Shown: positions 21,775 through 33,491 of the stretch, one piece after another | Position numbering within the stretch: position 1 is the stretch's first letter | Layout: each line of letters begins with the position of its first letter | Origin: Byssothecium circinans | Taxonomy: Eukaryota; Ascomycota; Dothideomycetes; Pleosporales; Massarinaceae | Length of the DNA stretch: 37,807 nucleotides | NCBI GenBank assembly: GCA_010015675.1 | Contig: ML977015.1 | Span: 360,493 to 398,299 of the forward strand | Direction of reading: 5' to 3' | Program-made: the position numbers and the translations under genes | Notes under the pieces: generated by a model | What the model saw: only the letters and a program-made list of their open reading frames with translations | The model's database searches: none | Told to the model about the DNA's origin: nothing

Positions 21775-23624
21775 ATGTAAAGCACTACTAAAGCAGCCAC
21801 CCTACTAAAGTAGCTACTTTTCCTTAGCAATACTAACACCACACTTATTATGAAATAGCTTAACTAACAAATCCATTACTTATTTAATAAGAAGGCAGGA
21901 TTAAGCTTGCCCTTCAGGCTTACTATTTAGGCTAATTTAAAAGCTTCTAACGCGCTACTAAGGCTTTTAACGTTCGTTATTAAAGACTCTCTGCATGCTT
22001 TAATGGAACTGCCTTTTAACTAACAACAGTACTAAACTGTTTGAAACTGTTCTTAACTAAAGAGGACACGCTTATTAAATATATCCTTAACCTTAGTTCG
22101 CGAGGATTTGCGCCTACGCTAGGTAAAGTATTAGATATAGTGAATAAACTACTACGTAAGTAGGGTAAAGAGAAGGTTAGCTATAACTAGGTAGAATAGT
22201 TTATAAACTATTTAGAACAGTTATGAATGGTTTAGAACTATTTAAAGGACTATTAGAGAGCTCTATAGAAGGATCCTAAGGTAGTTAGCGTGTGGTTTAA
22301 GCTTATAAAGGATACTAAAGCTAAGTATAGTGTACATAATAATAGTATATATAACTTTAATAAGACTAGCTTTTAGATAGGTATTATTAGCTCTATAAAA
22401 GTAGTTACTAGCTTAGAGAAGCAAGAAAGGCCTACAATGGTTCAGCCAGGTGATAAGGAGTAGGTGATAGATATCTAGAGTATATATTTAAATAGTATAT
22501 TCACCCTACTATTTATTATATATAAAGGACGCGTCTATATCTTTTTATAGTACTAGGAAGCTAATATACCACGTGATTAGAAGCTCTTAGTCTTAGAGAA
22601 TGGATAGACGACTAATAAGCTTAGTCTCGCGTAGTTAAAGCACTTTAACGCGCATATAAAGGTGAGAACTATTAGCGTCTATTAGTTGCTAATTTTAGAT
22701 AGCTATAAAAGCTACCTAAATTAAGATTTTAAGGATTATTATTATAATAATAAGATCCTTATACTCTATATGCCACCGCACTCGTCACACATCCTCTAGC
22801 CGCTTAATGTGGTGTGCTTCTCGCCGCTTAAGCGTAAGTACTCTAAGATTATTTAGGGCTTAGCGTAAAAGCGCGTCTTTTATATTAATAAGGAAGCGTT
22901 CCTACCAGCCTTTAAAGATACGTTTTTAAGCGTATTTATAGTTTAGAACTATTAAAAGGCCTTTAAGGCAATAGGGCTAGTCCCTTTAAACGCGCAGGTG
23001 GTACTTAATTACCTTAATATATATATACGCACCCTACTAAAACCCCTACTACTAGAGACGCTATAGCTATTAAGGACTCTAAGTAATACACGCAAATTTA
23101 GCTTATAGTTAAAGTTTATACATAATTCTATTACTTAGTTACCATGAACGGCGCAGGATAGGCTTTCACAGCTTATTAAAGGCACTAAGTTAGTGCTGTA
23201 TAACACTACGCTTATAAAGGCACGCATTAAAGAGCTTAAATAGCAACTTATAGTAGTAACTAAGTAAAAAACATGTAAGTATAAGTATCTTTAGAAGGGT
23301 GGCACTATAGAGTTTAGTCCTATAGTAGACTAGGTTAGTTCTAAACTATTAGGAACTATTTAGAACTATAAGAGGGTAAGGGTAGAGGGTGAATATAAAG
23401 TGCGATAACTAGGTATTTACTACTATAGCAACTGCGGTAAGGCTAGGCATAACGCGAGAACGTGTTAGGCAGATAAAGAGGGTTCTTCTAAGTTAGAGGC
23501 TAGTACTTAGTTTATTATATTAAGTAGCAATGTAGACAATAATGATAATAAAGTTAAGTAAGTTAGTGTTGCTAAGGAAAAGTAGCTACTTTAGTAGGGT
23601 GGCTGCTTTAGTAGTGCTTTACAT
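21775..23624 (+). mobile_element. Complete Fot1/pogo-like element P6 (1,850 bp)
   Basis: TA at 21773-21774 and 23625-23626. The ends ATGTAAAGCACTACTAAAGC match as inverted repeats with two 17-bp units each, then TTTTCCTTAGCAATACTAAC. The transposase frame starts at a decayed start codon (ATA) near 21856. It gives EGRIKLALQAYYLG, a psq helix-turn-helix (RATKAFNVRY) and a CENP-B-type domain (LTKEDTLIKYILNLSSRGFA near 22050-22120). Asn-converted NFNKTSF lies near 22345, LLILDSYKSYLN near 22700, and PPHSSHIL-stop-PLN near 22770, where the third Asp is Asn. A C-terminal CX2CX4HX4C-like knuckle follows at 23424-23465 (first Cys now Tyr). Stops are mostly TAG. Confidence 0.9.
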
Positions 23625-23626
23625 TA

Positions 23627-24210
23627 TAGATTATTAGATTTTAATATTATTTAATATTAGTTTTTTAAATAGTTTTTTATATAGTGTTATAAACTTAATA
23701 CCTAAATAAGATATTAAGTTATATATATAAATACTAGCTTATATAGCTTCTTACTAATATATAATAGGTATATTACTATAGAATAGATAAGATGTAGTAG
23801 TTTTAATAATAGGTCTATTTATCTATTCTATTAAACTATTTTATTTAGGTATATAAGGAGAACTAAGTTAGTAAATAATATATAAGTTAATACAAAGTTT
23901 TTTAACCTTTAATTAATAAATTTAGGCATATTATTACTAGTAATAAGTTTTATCTACTTATTAGATTAGTTTTCTACTTTATTTTTAAATTCTATAAAAG
24001 TATTAAAAGCTTCTAATTTTAGTTTTAATAGTTTAAAATCTAGATGCCTAGTAGTAGCATCTAAAAAGAATATAATATATCTATATCCTTATCTAGAATT
24101 AGGAATAATAGGTCTATAAATATCTATTACTACTTTTTTTAAGTAGTTTTCTAGTTTAGTAGTAATTCCTCTACTATTATTATTTATTAATTTAGCTTTT
24201 ATATAACTAA
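23627..24210 (-). pseudogene. Ty1/copia integrase fragment, RIP-disrupted
   Basis: On the minus strand, from high to low coordinate: YISYIKAKL, VVIDIYRPIIPNSR, GYRYIIFFLDATTR, LDFKLLKLKLEAFNTF, IEFKNKVEN-stop-SNK-stop-IKL, then SNNMPKFIN and related text. This is the copia-type integrase core (D-x-Y/C-G-P-I..., GY+Y...FLD..TR, ...FK.....EN...IK..RSDNG...F) with RIP-type replacements (SDNG appears as SNNM). It joins the nuclear genome copy of the element's cDNA in the family. The fragment is bordered by P6 on one side and by an E element on the other; no LTR is visible. Confidence 0.75.
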
Positions 24211-24212
24211 TA

Positions 24213-25427
24213 ACGTATTCCACCACCGAGTGCGCCAAACTACCAAGTGCGCCAAAATTGCTTGGCAAGAAAAATCAAAGAGTATTATCTTAATAACAAT
24301 TTAAATAATAGTGCTATTAAGCTGAAATTTTAAATACAGATATATATAATATAGATATAAAGGATTATAAAACTTTTTTCTAGGATTTCTAATAGCTTAG
24401 TAAGCTATATAGGTTTAGAGAATACTAGGGTTACTTTAGGTTTATAGCCTATAACACCTACTAAACTAGCTAAATAAGTAAGTTATAATAACTTTAGAGC
24501 TAGTTTATATATATATAATACACCTATTAGTACTTAAATTATAGCGTGCAGCCTAGACCTATTAGAGAATTAGCGTAGGGAGGGTAGAGATTCTTAAAAT
24601 TAAAAAACTATAATTAAATATTTTATCTAGCTAGATATCCTTAGTTCTTTTCTTTTAATAAACTTTATATATATATATAATAGTAATATAAATAGTTAGC
24701 TATAAAGTATTAGCTTATATAAGCTTTATAATAAGGCAGTGTCTAAATTTTCTAAAAACCTACACTTCCTAAGCTAGATCTTTTAGTTTTAGAGGTATTT
24801 ACTTACTTTAAACTTTATAAATAACTTTATTTAGTATATACTATCCTCCTCCTAAGAAGAAAGTAGAGATATCTAATATATATAACTTTATTTAGAAAGT
24901 TTTTTAACTTCTCTTACCCCCTACCTTATACCTACTATTATAGTATTAAACCTAGGCTGCACGCTATAATAACTTAATAGCTATTAACTAATATACTAAT
25001 AAGTAACTTCTAGAAGTTATATAGTATATTACTAACGTTTAGCGATTAATCTATAGTATAAGGTAGGTTTTAGCTACTAGTATCTTTTAGGTTAATAACT
25101 ATTTTATTACGTAAGCTAAGGCTATCAAAATTTAATAGCTATTAAATTATATATATATCTATCTAGGTTTAAAATTTCAATAGAAAATATTAGGGTTTAG
25201 CTTTGTTATTAAGATAATACTATTTGATGTTCCTTGCCAAGCATTTTTGGGCTGTTCGATGGGGTAGGCTGTTCAATGGTACTTTACGTTATATATCTAT
25301 CTAGGTTTAAAATTTTAAAAGAAAATATTAAGGTTTAGCTTTATTATTAAGATAATAATATTTAATTTTCCTTACTAAGAAAAAGTGGCTATCTTAGTAG
25401 TTTAGCCATCTTAGTAGTAGAATACGT
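24213..25427 (-). mobile_element. Chimeric E element (E6/E7) with doubled end
   Basis: TA at 24211-24212 and 25428-25429. The left terminus is ACGTATTCCACCACCGAG with two 17-bp units of the GTGCGCCAAACTACCAA type. The body to 25289 equals one full E element in reverse (about 1,077 bp) but finishes with a different terminus, GGTACTTTACGT. After TA it is followed by a second copy of the same subterminal region (25292-25427) that ends GTAGAATACGT, matching the left terminus. No second internal ACGTAAAG end exists, so this is not a simple nest. No coding frame seen; the internal GCGTGCAGCC motifs are present at about 24545 and 24960. Confidence 0.75.
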
Positions 25428-25431
25428 TATA

Positions 25432-27271
25432 ATGTAAAGTACTATTAAACCGCGCACACTATTAAACCGCGTAGAATTCCTTGGCAACACTATCACCATC
25501 TTTAACGTGAAAATGCCTCAACATTATCGTACTAAAGCACTTCAACATAAAGGTAGACTTTAGCTTGCCCTTGCTGCATATAATAGAGGCTAATTTCTAA
25601 GCCTCTGACGCGCTACTAAAGCCTTTAACGTTAAGGACCAAGTCCTTAATGAACGCGCTAAAGGAATACCTTTTTAAGTAGAAATAGTTCTAAACTGTTT
25701 AAAACTATCCCTAACTAAGAACTAGATAATTATTAAATATATCCTTAACCTTAATTCGCAAGGATTCGCGCCTACGCTAGGTGAAGTGTCAGATATAGCG
25801 AATAAACTACTAGCTAAGCAGGGTAGAGAGAGGATAGGCAAGAACTAGGTAGAATAGTTTATAAACTATTTAGAACAGTTATAAACTATCTAGAACTATG
25901 TAAAGGACTATTAGAAGGCCTTATAGGAAGATCCCAAAGTAGTTAGTAGGTAGTTTAAGCTTATAAAGGATACTAAGATTAAGTATGGCATACATGATAA
26001 TAATATGCATAACTTTAATAAGACTAGCTTTTAGATAGGTATTATTAGCTCTATAAAAGTAGTTACTAGCTTAGAGAGGTAAGTAAGGCCTACTATTATT
26101 TAACTAGATAATAAAGAGTAGGTGATAGAAATCTAGAGTATACGTTTAAATAGTAAATACACCCTACTATTTATTATATATAAAGGACGTGTCTACATCT
26201 TTTCATAGTACTAGGAAGCTAATATACTACGTAATTAAAAGCTCTTAGTCTTAGAGAATGGATAGATGACTAATAAGCTTAGTCTCATGTAGTTAAAGCA
26301 TTTTAATAAGTATACAAAGAATATAGTAGTAGGTGTATACTAGTTACTAATTTTAGATAGCCACGAAAGCTACCTAAATTAGGATTTTAAGGATTATTGC
26401 AAGGATAATAAGATTATTATGCTTTGTATGCTAGCGTACTTATCACACATCCTTTAGCCACTTAATGTAGTATTATTCTCGCCGCTTAAGCGCAAGTACT
26501 CTAAGACTATTTAGAACTTAGCGTGCTAACACGTCTTTTATGTTAATAAGGAAGCGTTCCTACTAGCCTTTAAAGACACATTTTTAACTGTATTTATGGT
26601 TAAGAACTGTTAAAAGGCCTTTAAGGTAATAGGGCTAGTCCCTCTAAATGCGCAGGTAGTACTTAATTACCTTAATATGTGTATACGTACCCTACTAGGA
26701 CTCCTACCACTAGAGACGCCATAGCAATTAAGAACTCTAAGTAATACACGTAAATTTAGCTTATAGTTAAGGCTTATACAAGATTCTATTACTTAGTCAC
26801 TACAAATAGCACGCGGTAGGCTTTCGCAGCTTATCAAAGGCACTAAGTTAGTGCTGCAAGGCAGCGTGCTTATAAAGGCGCGCATTAAAGAGCTTAAAAA
26901 GCAACTTGCAGTAGTAACTAAGCGAAAAACACGCAAGTATAAGTATATTTAGAAGGGTAGCACTATAAAGTATAGTCCTATAGTAGACTAGAATAGTTTA
27001 GAACTATAAAAGAGTAAGAGTAGAGGGTAAAGGTAAGGTGTAATAACTATAATAACTAGGTGTTTAGCGCTATGGTAACTGCGGTAAGACTAGGCATAAT
27101 ATAAGAACTTATTAAGCTAATAAAGAGGGTTCTTTTAAGTCTAAGGCTAGTACTTAGTATATATTTTCAGATAGTAATATGGATGATAATAATGATAAAG
27201 TTAAGTAAGTTAGTATTACTAAGGAATTCTGCGCGGTTTAATGGTGTGCGTGGTTTAATAGTGCTTTACGT
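25432..27271 (+). mobile_element. Complete Fot1/pogo-like element P7 (1,840 bp)
   Basis: TA at 25430-25431 and 27272-27273. The termini are ATGTAAAGTACTATTAAAC and its inverted match; the two 17-bp units are of the AAACCGCGCACACTATT type, followed by GAATTCCTTGGCAACACTA. The transposase it contains is listed separately. P7 inserted next to the chimeric E element, in a copia relic. Confidence 0.9.
25513..27112 (+). pseudogene. Fot1/pogo transposase of P7, frame continuous over most of its length but with stops
   Basis: From ATG at 25513 I could follow a single frame to about 27000 with in-frame TAG/TAA (one TGA) but no frameshift. It is thus the most readable transposase here. The knuckle at its end lies slightly further on. 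Domains: MPQHYRTKALQ start, psq-type helix-turn-helix (RATKAFNV), CENP-B-type domain (NSQGFAPTLGEVSDIANKLL), then the DDE core. First catalytic Asp is Asn at 26017, second is kept (LILDSHESYLN, Asp at 26356), third is Asn at 26464 (PLN for the usual PLD). A knuckle-like CCHC (GNCGKTRHNIRTY, outer Cys lost) ends it at 27071-27112. In life the enzyme would cut and paste at TA; two of three catalytic residues are gone. Confidence 0.86.
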
Positions 27272-27273
27272 TA

Positions 27274-27445
27274 ATCTTTTCTTATAGTTTTTCTCTAATA
27301 AAGTAATATTATATATCTATATGCTTTATCTTAGAGTAATGTTCTAGATTATTAGCTAAAGCTATAGCTAGTTAACTATCTGTAAATAGATAAAATTTAG
27401 TATTAGATTTTTCTAATAACTTATTTATACTTAGTTGATTATATA
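27274..27445 (-). pseudogene. Ty1/copia RNase H fragment, 3' part
   Basis: Minus strand: NQLSINKLLEKSNTKFYLF, then TDS-stop-LAIALANNLEHYSKIKHIDI-like text and YYFIREKL. The T-D-S-Q-x-A-I-x-L-A and K-H-I-D-I-x-Y-x-F-I-R-E pattern is the copia RNase H end. The fragment is cut by the array-bearing E element at 27448 and its upstream part continues at 36901-37018. Confidence 0.75.
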
Positions 27446-27508
27446 TAACGTAAAGCACTATTAAACTACCTACACTATCAAACCACCTACACTATCAAAC
27501 CGCCCACA

Positions 27509-27982
27509 TGTTACTAAGGGGTATACTAGCCTAGCCTAATCCATGTAAGGGGAGGAAGGTTAGTGTATAGTATATATGTTAGGTAGTATGCTTTAGTAGT
27601 TTAAGAGGTAAATGTGCAAAGCAACTAATTCTATAACTAACTATAGAATAACTAAGTATCAATCTAGGTAAGAGATGAACTATTAAGAGTTAACTATAAA
27701 GAATTAGAATTAGAAAGATAAAGGAAATCCATCTAGTCTTTATACTACTTATTCTGTTCCTTTGCTCCTGTAATCTCTAGAGATCCTAAGATTACTCCTA
27801 ATCTCTTAATCTCTTAAGATCTAGAGATTAATCCATGATCTCTGTTCTTAGCAAGATTAATATTACGTAGCTGCTAACCTAATCCTACCCTATGCATCAT
27901 TATGTTGCTATCCTCTAGTCTCAATACCTTCTACGCTGCGTTATCTAGTCCTAGATACCCTGTATCCTTCTTATTTATAACA
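27509..27982 (-). repeat. 3' LTR of gypsy copy 2
   Basis: 474 bp, TGTTACTAAGG to TTTATAACA on the plus strand. It is preceded (in element sense) by the purine tract whose complement TATCCCCCTCTTTAGG lies at 27985-28000. Its central part carries CTCTAGAGATCCTAAG palindromic text that is absent from copy 1. Confidence 0.92.
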
Positions 27983-28271
27983 TTATCCCCCTCTTTAGGA
28001 TTATCGTCCTAATAACCTAAAAGGTCTAGCCGCTGTGCCGTATTAGGCCCTAGCTAGCATATAAAGCGCGCGAACCCCCTACCGTAGGTAGTATCATATC
28101 CTCCTTAGATATTCCGCGACTTTTTACCTAACTATGCCTAGGGAATCCCGTCCTTAAGTCCCAAAGGTTCCTTATATAGATCCTTTGTCTATTCCTGCCG
28201 ACACGTCTACTGCTCATTAAAAACTGCTCACTCACCGCGTTCTAGTGAATGATTGTAAGATACCTTCTCCA

Positions 28272-28751
28272 TGTTCTACCTATTATAAGGAGAGTAGAAA
28301 GTGTATCATAAGCCTAGATTCTAGGCGTTATTTTAAGTGTATAGATTATAACTGTAAGTGTAATCTAGTTATAACTCCTCATGAATAGGCTAAGCTAGAT
28401 GCGAAGCGTAGCCACCTTTGCATCTTAATCCTAGAGTCTTAGCTAGAGTTAGAGAAGCTTAATTATTAAGAGAAGGAGATGTATTATTAAGAGTTAGCTT
28501 TAATAGAAGAGGTAGAGAGCCTTAAGCGTAAGGCTAGGTCATTAACTACTACTCTTAAGAGTATAGATACTACTATTACGCCTTTACTACTACTACCCGT
28601 ATCAACTAACCTAGGCTAGTTGTAGGCTAACTCTTCTTTCTTATTTAATTCTTCCTTATCCTTTGACTTTTCTACTTTCCTAGCGAATTTAGAACTACTA
28701 CCTTTAGGTGCCGTTAGTGATAGTCCTCTACTAAATCCTTATAGCCTATAA
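28272..28751 (+). pseudogene. Antisense Cys-rich/coiled-coil frame in gypsy copy 2
   Basis: The plus strand, opposite to pol, can be read in one frame from 28272 to the TAA at 28749-28751 without a frameshift. It starts CSTYYKESRKCIISLDSRR, continues YFKCIDYNCKCNLVITPHE, then a charged helical stretch (AKLDAKRSHL, LELEKLNY, EEVESLKRKARSLTTTLKSI) and a Ser/Pro/Leu tail. About ten TAG/TAA codons interrupt it. The regular Cys spacing followed by a coiled coil looks like a small zinc-binding, self-associating protein; the metal ligand role is inference. It is tail-to-tail with the pol frame and lies within the element, before the 3' LTR. The start is uncertain. The equivalent in copy 1 is at 7515-6974. 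Confidence 0.65.
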
Positions 28752-28764
28752 GATTCCGTATTAG

Positions 28765-31700
28765 TTCCTAGGTATTCTAGCTATCTAGCTAGTCCTTCTA
28801 CTTAACTAAGTACCTCTACTAACGCTTGAATTTCCGCAGGTCTTTAATTTCTTTAACCTCGTAATTTTCATCCTTAAGCTTGATTCGCGTCTCTAGCTCA
28901 GCGTCTGGTGGTGCTAGTTTAAGGAGAGATTTATAAAAGATAAGGTATATACGTATACCTTTAGGAAGCTCTAGTCTAAATGTGATGGGTCCCTTAGCCT
29001 CTAGGATCTAAAAGAGTCCTATTTAGAGGTTATCTAGTTTGTTACATGGCCGTTTAGTTTTCAAATTTTTTCATGATAGGAAAACTTTATCCCCCTCTTT
29101 AAGGGTTAGTCTCTTAAGCCTTTTCTTATTCACTAATTTAGCTGTTATAAGGTTCCGTTAAGTGATTCGTTTACTTAATTCGTCATATAATTCATGAAGA
29201 AGTCGTGCCTTGTCGTTAGCTCTAGCTAAAAGACTCTTGACATCCTTAGGGTTTTAATGAGCAATTAGCTCATACCTATAATTCGCGTAGTGCGGCGAGT
29301 ATCCTATCATTAAGGATCTCGTGCTATTATAGGCTAATTATGCTGTTAGTAGAAGTTTAACCTAGTTATCCTATAGCTTATTAGCGTATATCCTTAGATA
29401 CTATTCTAGTATCTAGTTCGTTCGTTCTATCTAACCATCCATCTATAGATAAAAGCTAGTTAAAAGTTTCTTATTAACTCTAAGCTTTGCTAAGAATGTG
29501 CTCTAATACTTAGAGGTAAACAGTGTTCTATAATTAGTAATGAACTATTCTAGTACGCTGTGTTAACTAATGAGTGCCTTAGTTACCTTATAAGCTATTT
29601 CTTTAGCTATAACCGTTTCTTCTATTAGTATGAATATTGATGCTTTAGTTAATTAATTAATGATTACTAATATTAAGTCGTATAGCCGTGCTAATCTAGG
29701 TTCTAATAATTTTAGGAGCTTTATAATAAAGTCCATCATAACGCTAATCCATAGGCGTGCGGGTGGTTCTAGTAATTAGAGTAATCTATAGGGCTTATAT
29801 CTCTTAGGCTTATTCTTAGAATAGGCTAAATAGTTACCTATTACATTCTAAACTATTTTTCGTACATTAGGGATTAAGTACTTATTTAAGATCCATTAAA
29901 TTATTTTGTTAATCCTAGGGTGTCTATATTCCTTAGACTCGTGTAGCCTTTAGATAAGCATTCATGCTTTATCCCCTTAGACTCATTAGCGTCTATTAGG
30001 CTCCTAGGTAAGCTTATCAAGCTTCTTATCCTATAGTCGTGTGACCTTAGTCACTTTAGCCAATCATTTAACTAGAGTCCCTTTGAATAGTCATAGTTAA
30101 TTGTAGCCTAAACTACTATCTCTATCTTTTCGTAGGACTGCGTCGTGTGTGATAGGTCTATCTATTTCCTAAAGGTTAGATCTTTAGCTAAGAGCATCTG
30201 CCGCTCTATTTAGTAATCCTAGGTGATAGTGTACCTTAAAGTTATAGTCTACTATTATCTTAGCCTATCTAACTTATCATTAGTTAAGTTTTTTAGTTAT
30301 CATGAAACTTATTAGGTTCTAGTAATCTAAATATACCTCTACCTAGTGTTTAGCGCCTACTAGCTAGGCTCACTATTATTTAAAGGAGTCTACTATTACT
30401 AGTAGTTCCTTATCATGAACGTCGTAGTTAAGTTCTACTCTTAAGAACTTCTAAGAATAGTAGAATACTAGTCTCTATTTCCTATCCTTACCTTATTATG
30501 AGAGAATTACTCCTAAGGCGTAGTCTAATGCATCCGTTTCCACTCGTAGTAGTTATTCTAGGTCATGCATTTATAGTATAGGGGCTAATAGGAATAGCTC
30601 CTTTAGCTTTTTAAAAGCCTTCTACTATTCTTGTCCCTATTAGAATCCCTTCTCTTTCTTAGTAATTTCTATAAGAGGCGCTGTAGTCTTTAAGTATCCC
30701 TAAATAAATTTCTAGTAGAAGTTAGTGAATCCTAGGAAGGATTACATGTCTTTAACTATCTTAGGTTTTAGCTATTCCCTTATAGTTTCAATTTTCTTTA
30801 GGTCTATAGTGATGCCATCTCGTAAGATAATAAATCCTAAGTAATCTATCTCTATGACGTGGAATTCGCATTTTTCTAGCTATAGGGGTAATTAATACTC
30901 TCTAAGCTTTCTAAGCACCTTCTTAACGTATTTAATATGATCTTTAAGCATCCTAGAGGTATACACTAGTATATCATCTAGGTACGCAGTCATAAAAACG
31001 TCTAGGTATTCGTAAAGTGCTCTATTAATAAGTGCCTAAAACGTTACAGGCGCGTTCATTAGTCTAAAGGGTATAACCGTATACTTATACAGTCTATACT
31101 AAGTTTTAAAGATAGTCAGCTATTTAAAGCCCTTAGCTATTCATATTTAATAGAATCTATCTTATACATTAAATTTTATGATCTACTTAACTCCTTAGAG
31201 GTGGTCCATGAGTTCCTAGATTAGAGGAAGAGGGTATTAATTCTTCCCTATAACGTGGTTTAGCTGTCTATAATCTACATAGAGTTGTAGCTTTCTATTC
31301 TTTTTTAGGATAAAGAGAATTAGTGAAGCTATTAGGCTTACACTCTCTTATATATATCCTTATTTTAAGTTCTTCCTAATATACTCTTACAGTTCTAACT
31401 GCTAGTCCTAAGTAAGTAGATATATTAGTCCTAGGCGCAGCTTCACGCCTTCCTCTAGGTGAATCTCGTAATCCTAGTCCTAGTAATCTAGTAATGCAGT
31501 CTCTTCTATTTCCTTAAATAGGTCTTGAAACTCTTCATATTCTAGTAGTATTATTGGTTAGGGTTCATCCTTTATAGGCGTAACCTTCTGTATCTAAATA
31601 ACTCCTATTTATGAAGGGTCCTTCTTATAGATTCTCTTGATCTTATAAGGTGATATCTTGCTAATCTATCTAGTTTAACTAGGTAAGCTCTAGATTGCTA

Positions 31701-32080
31701 GGCTTAATCTTCCATAGCGTGTTCTAGCAACCTTACGCGTTAGTTCTTAGCTAAACATTATGCCTTTCTACTAATCTATGGCGGGATTATGCTTCCTAAG
31801 CTAATTATAACTAATTAACATGTCTTCTTTACTAAGATCCATGATGTTGAGGGATGTCATGTCCTTAATTCTAAGTACGTAGAATAATACTTCTTAGGTT
31901 TCTAACCTTAAGAATCTATTACTATAGGATATTAGTCTATCATTAGCTAATACTACTCATATTAGACGTTCCTTATCTTAATAGGGTATGTTATATTTCT
32001 TAACTACTTATAGGGAGATAATTATCTATGTAGCTCTACTATCTACTAGTACTATAAGCCTACGTCCATGTACGCGTACC
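28765..32080 (-). pseudogene. pol of gypsy copy 2, RIP-disrupted
   Basis: Read on the minus strand: protease motif VDSRA near 32043-32030, reverse transcriptase with AYLDDILVY at about 30987-30961, RNase H near 30400-30200, integrase about 29850-29080, and chromodomain 28870-28765 (NYEVKEIKDLRKFKR, then YLVK-stop-KD). Order and motifs match copy 1. Stops are TAG/TAA at Gln/Trp sites, as expected for RIP. Confidence 0.9.
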
Positions 32081-33491
32081 TCTACCTTTAATTAATAAAC
32101 TAGTAGATCTAGGTGTTATACATTATGTAGGGTTATTATAGGAATGCTCTTACTAGCGTAACCCTATCTCTAGTAGCATCCTAGTTTTTTAACCCTTAGG
32201 GCCTTTTTAAGGATCTTCCTACTTCTTACTCCTTAAGTAGGTGGATTTAACAGTCATCTATATAGCACGCTATCTAAGGTAGGCGTCCGTGCTCTACCTC
32301 TATATTATTTTATCGCGGAAAACCTTTCCTAAGTTTCTCTAAGAGGTGTACTTAACACATGTTATTAAAGTACTATTCATAGGGTAGGTTATCATGACTC
32401 TCCCTAATAATAGCTCTAGGTGGGCGTCTTATAGTCTAAGTAGGTAAGATATCATCTCTAACAGCCCTATCCTCTAGATAGCCTTATAGCTAGTGTTGCG
32501 TTTCTAGTAACGTTCGCTATATCTATCGCGTGAGTGTCATTTTTTATCTAAACGCGTTTTCCTTAGTCTTATTAAGAAGAGCTAGGAATTTGTGGCGTTT
32601 ATATACGTCTACTAGATACTTAAAAGGAGGTAGTAACTTATAGTTAGCTCTATGCCTAGTCCATGCTACTTCTTCCTTTAGGAGGAGGTGGAACATGCAT
32701 CCTAGTAGTAATATATACTAGTTCTAATTAAGCTCCTTATGTCCCTTATCTAAAGGGTATCCTATAGGGTATTAGTATAGATATATGCTATCCTTACACT
32801 CTAATATCTCCCTATCTATCTTACTAGCTAGCTAGTATCCTACGACATGCTTACTAAGCTAGTGTAGTTAGTAATGCGTATCATAGCACTTGCTCTAACC
32901 TAGGCGTTCGTGCCATCTTTGCTAGTATTTAAAATAGTATACGTGGTAATTATCTTCTAAGTAGTCCTTCTTTAGGAGAAGGGCATAAGAGGCTCATCTA
33001 GGCGTGTGTCGCACGCTCCTTCTTTCCTATAGATAAGAGACGCAGTCTTCCCTTGTGTAGTTATACTAATTAACTTTATCATGTTTATCATTAATCTTAA
33101 TTTATCATACTTTTATTTATGGACCTTACTCCTTCATCGCTGCTACTACTACTTCGTTAGCGTGGCTACCGCGCACTAGTATGTCTCTAGTATACGTCTC
33201 GCCTTTATATATATTATCTCTATATATCTAGCATAGATTATCTTTAAGTCATTAAAGGACCTTATAGTTATCTATCTAGTTTAAGGGTTAAATTATATAG
33301 GCTAGGATAGATTCCTTATTACTAACGTCGTTATTAGATAGTTCTATAGCCTAATCTACTTCTAAAGGTAGGTAAGGAGTAAGCTACTAATGTAGCTCCT
33401 TTAGTTTATCCTCCTTAGGTCCTATTACCTTAAACTTGATTATCCTAATTTTGACTACTCTAAGCTTGCTTGCTTAGCCTTAGTTCTTTAG

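Noticed and set aside
19819..27271. Centromere or telomere-proximal repeat array
   Set aside because: AT-rich, but fully explained by identifiable RIP-decayed transposons; no telomeric TTAGGG repeats anywhere in the window.
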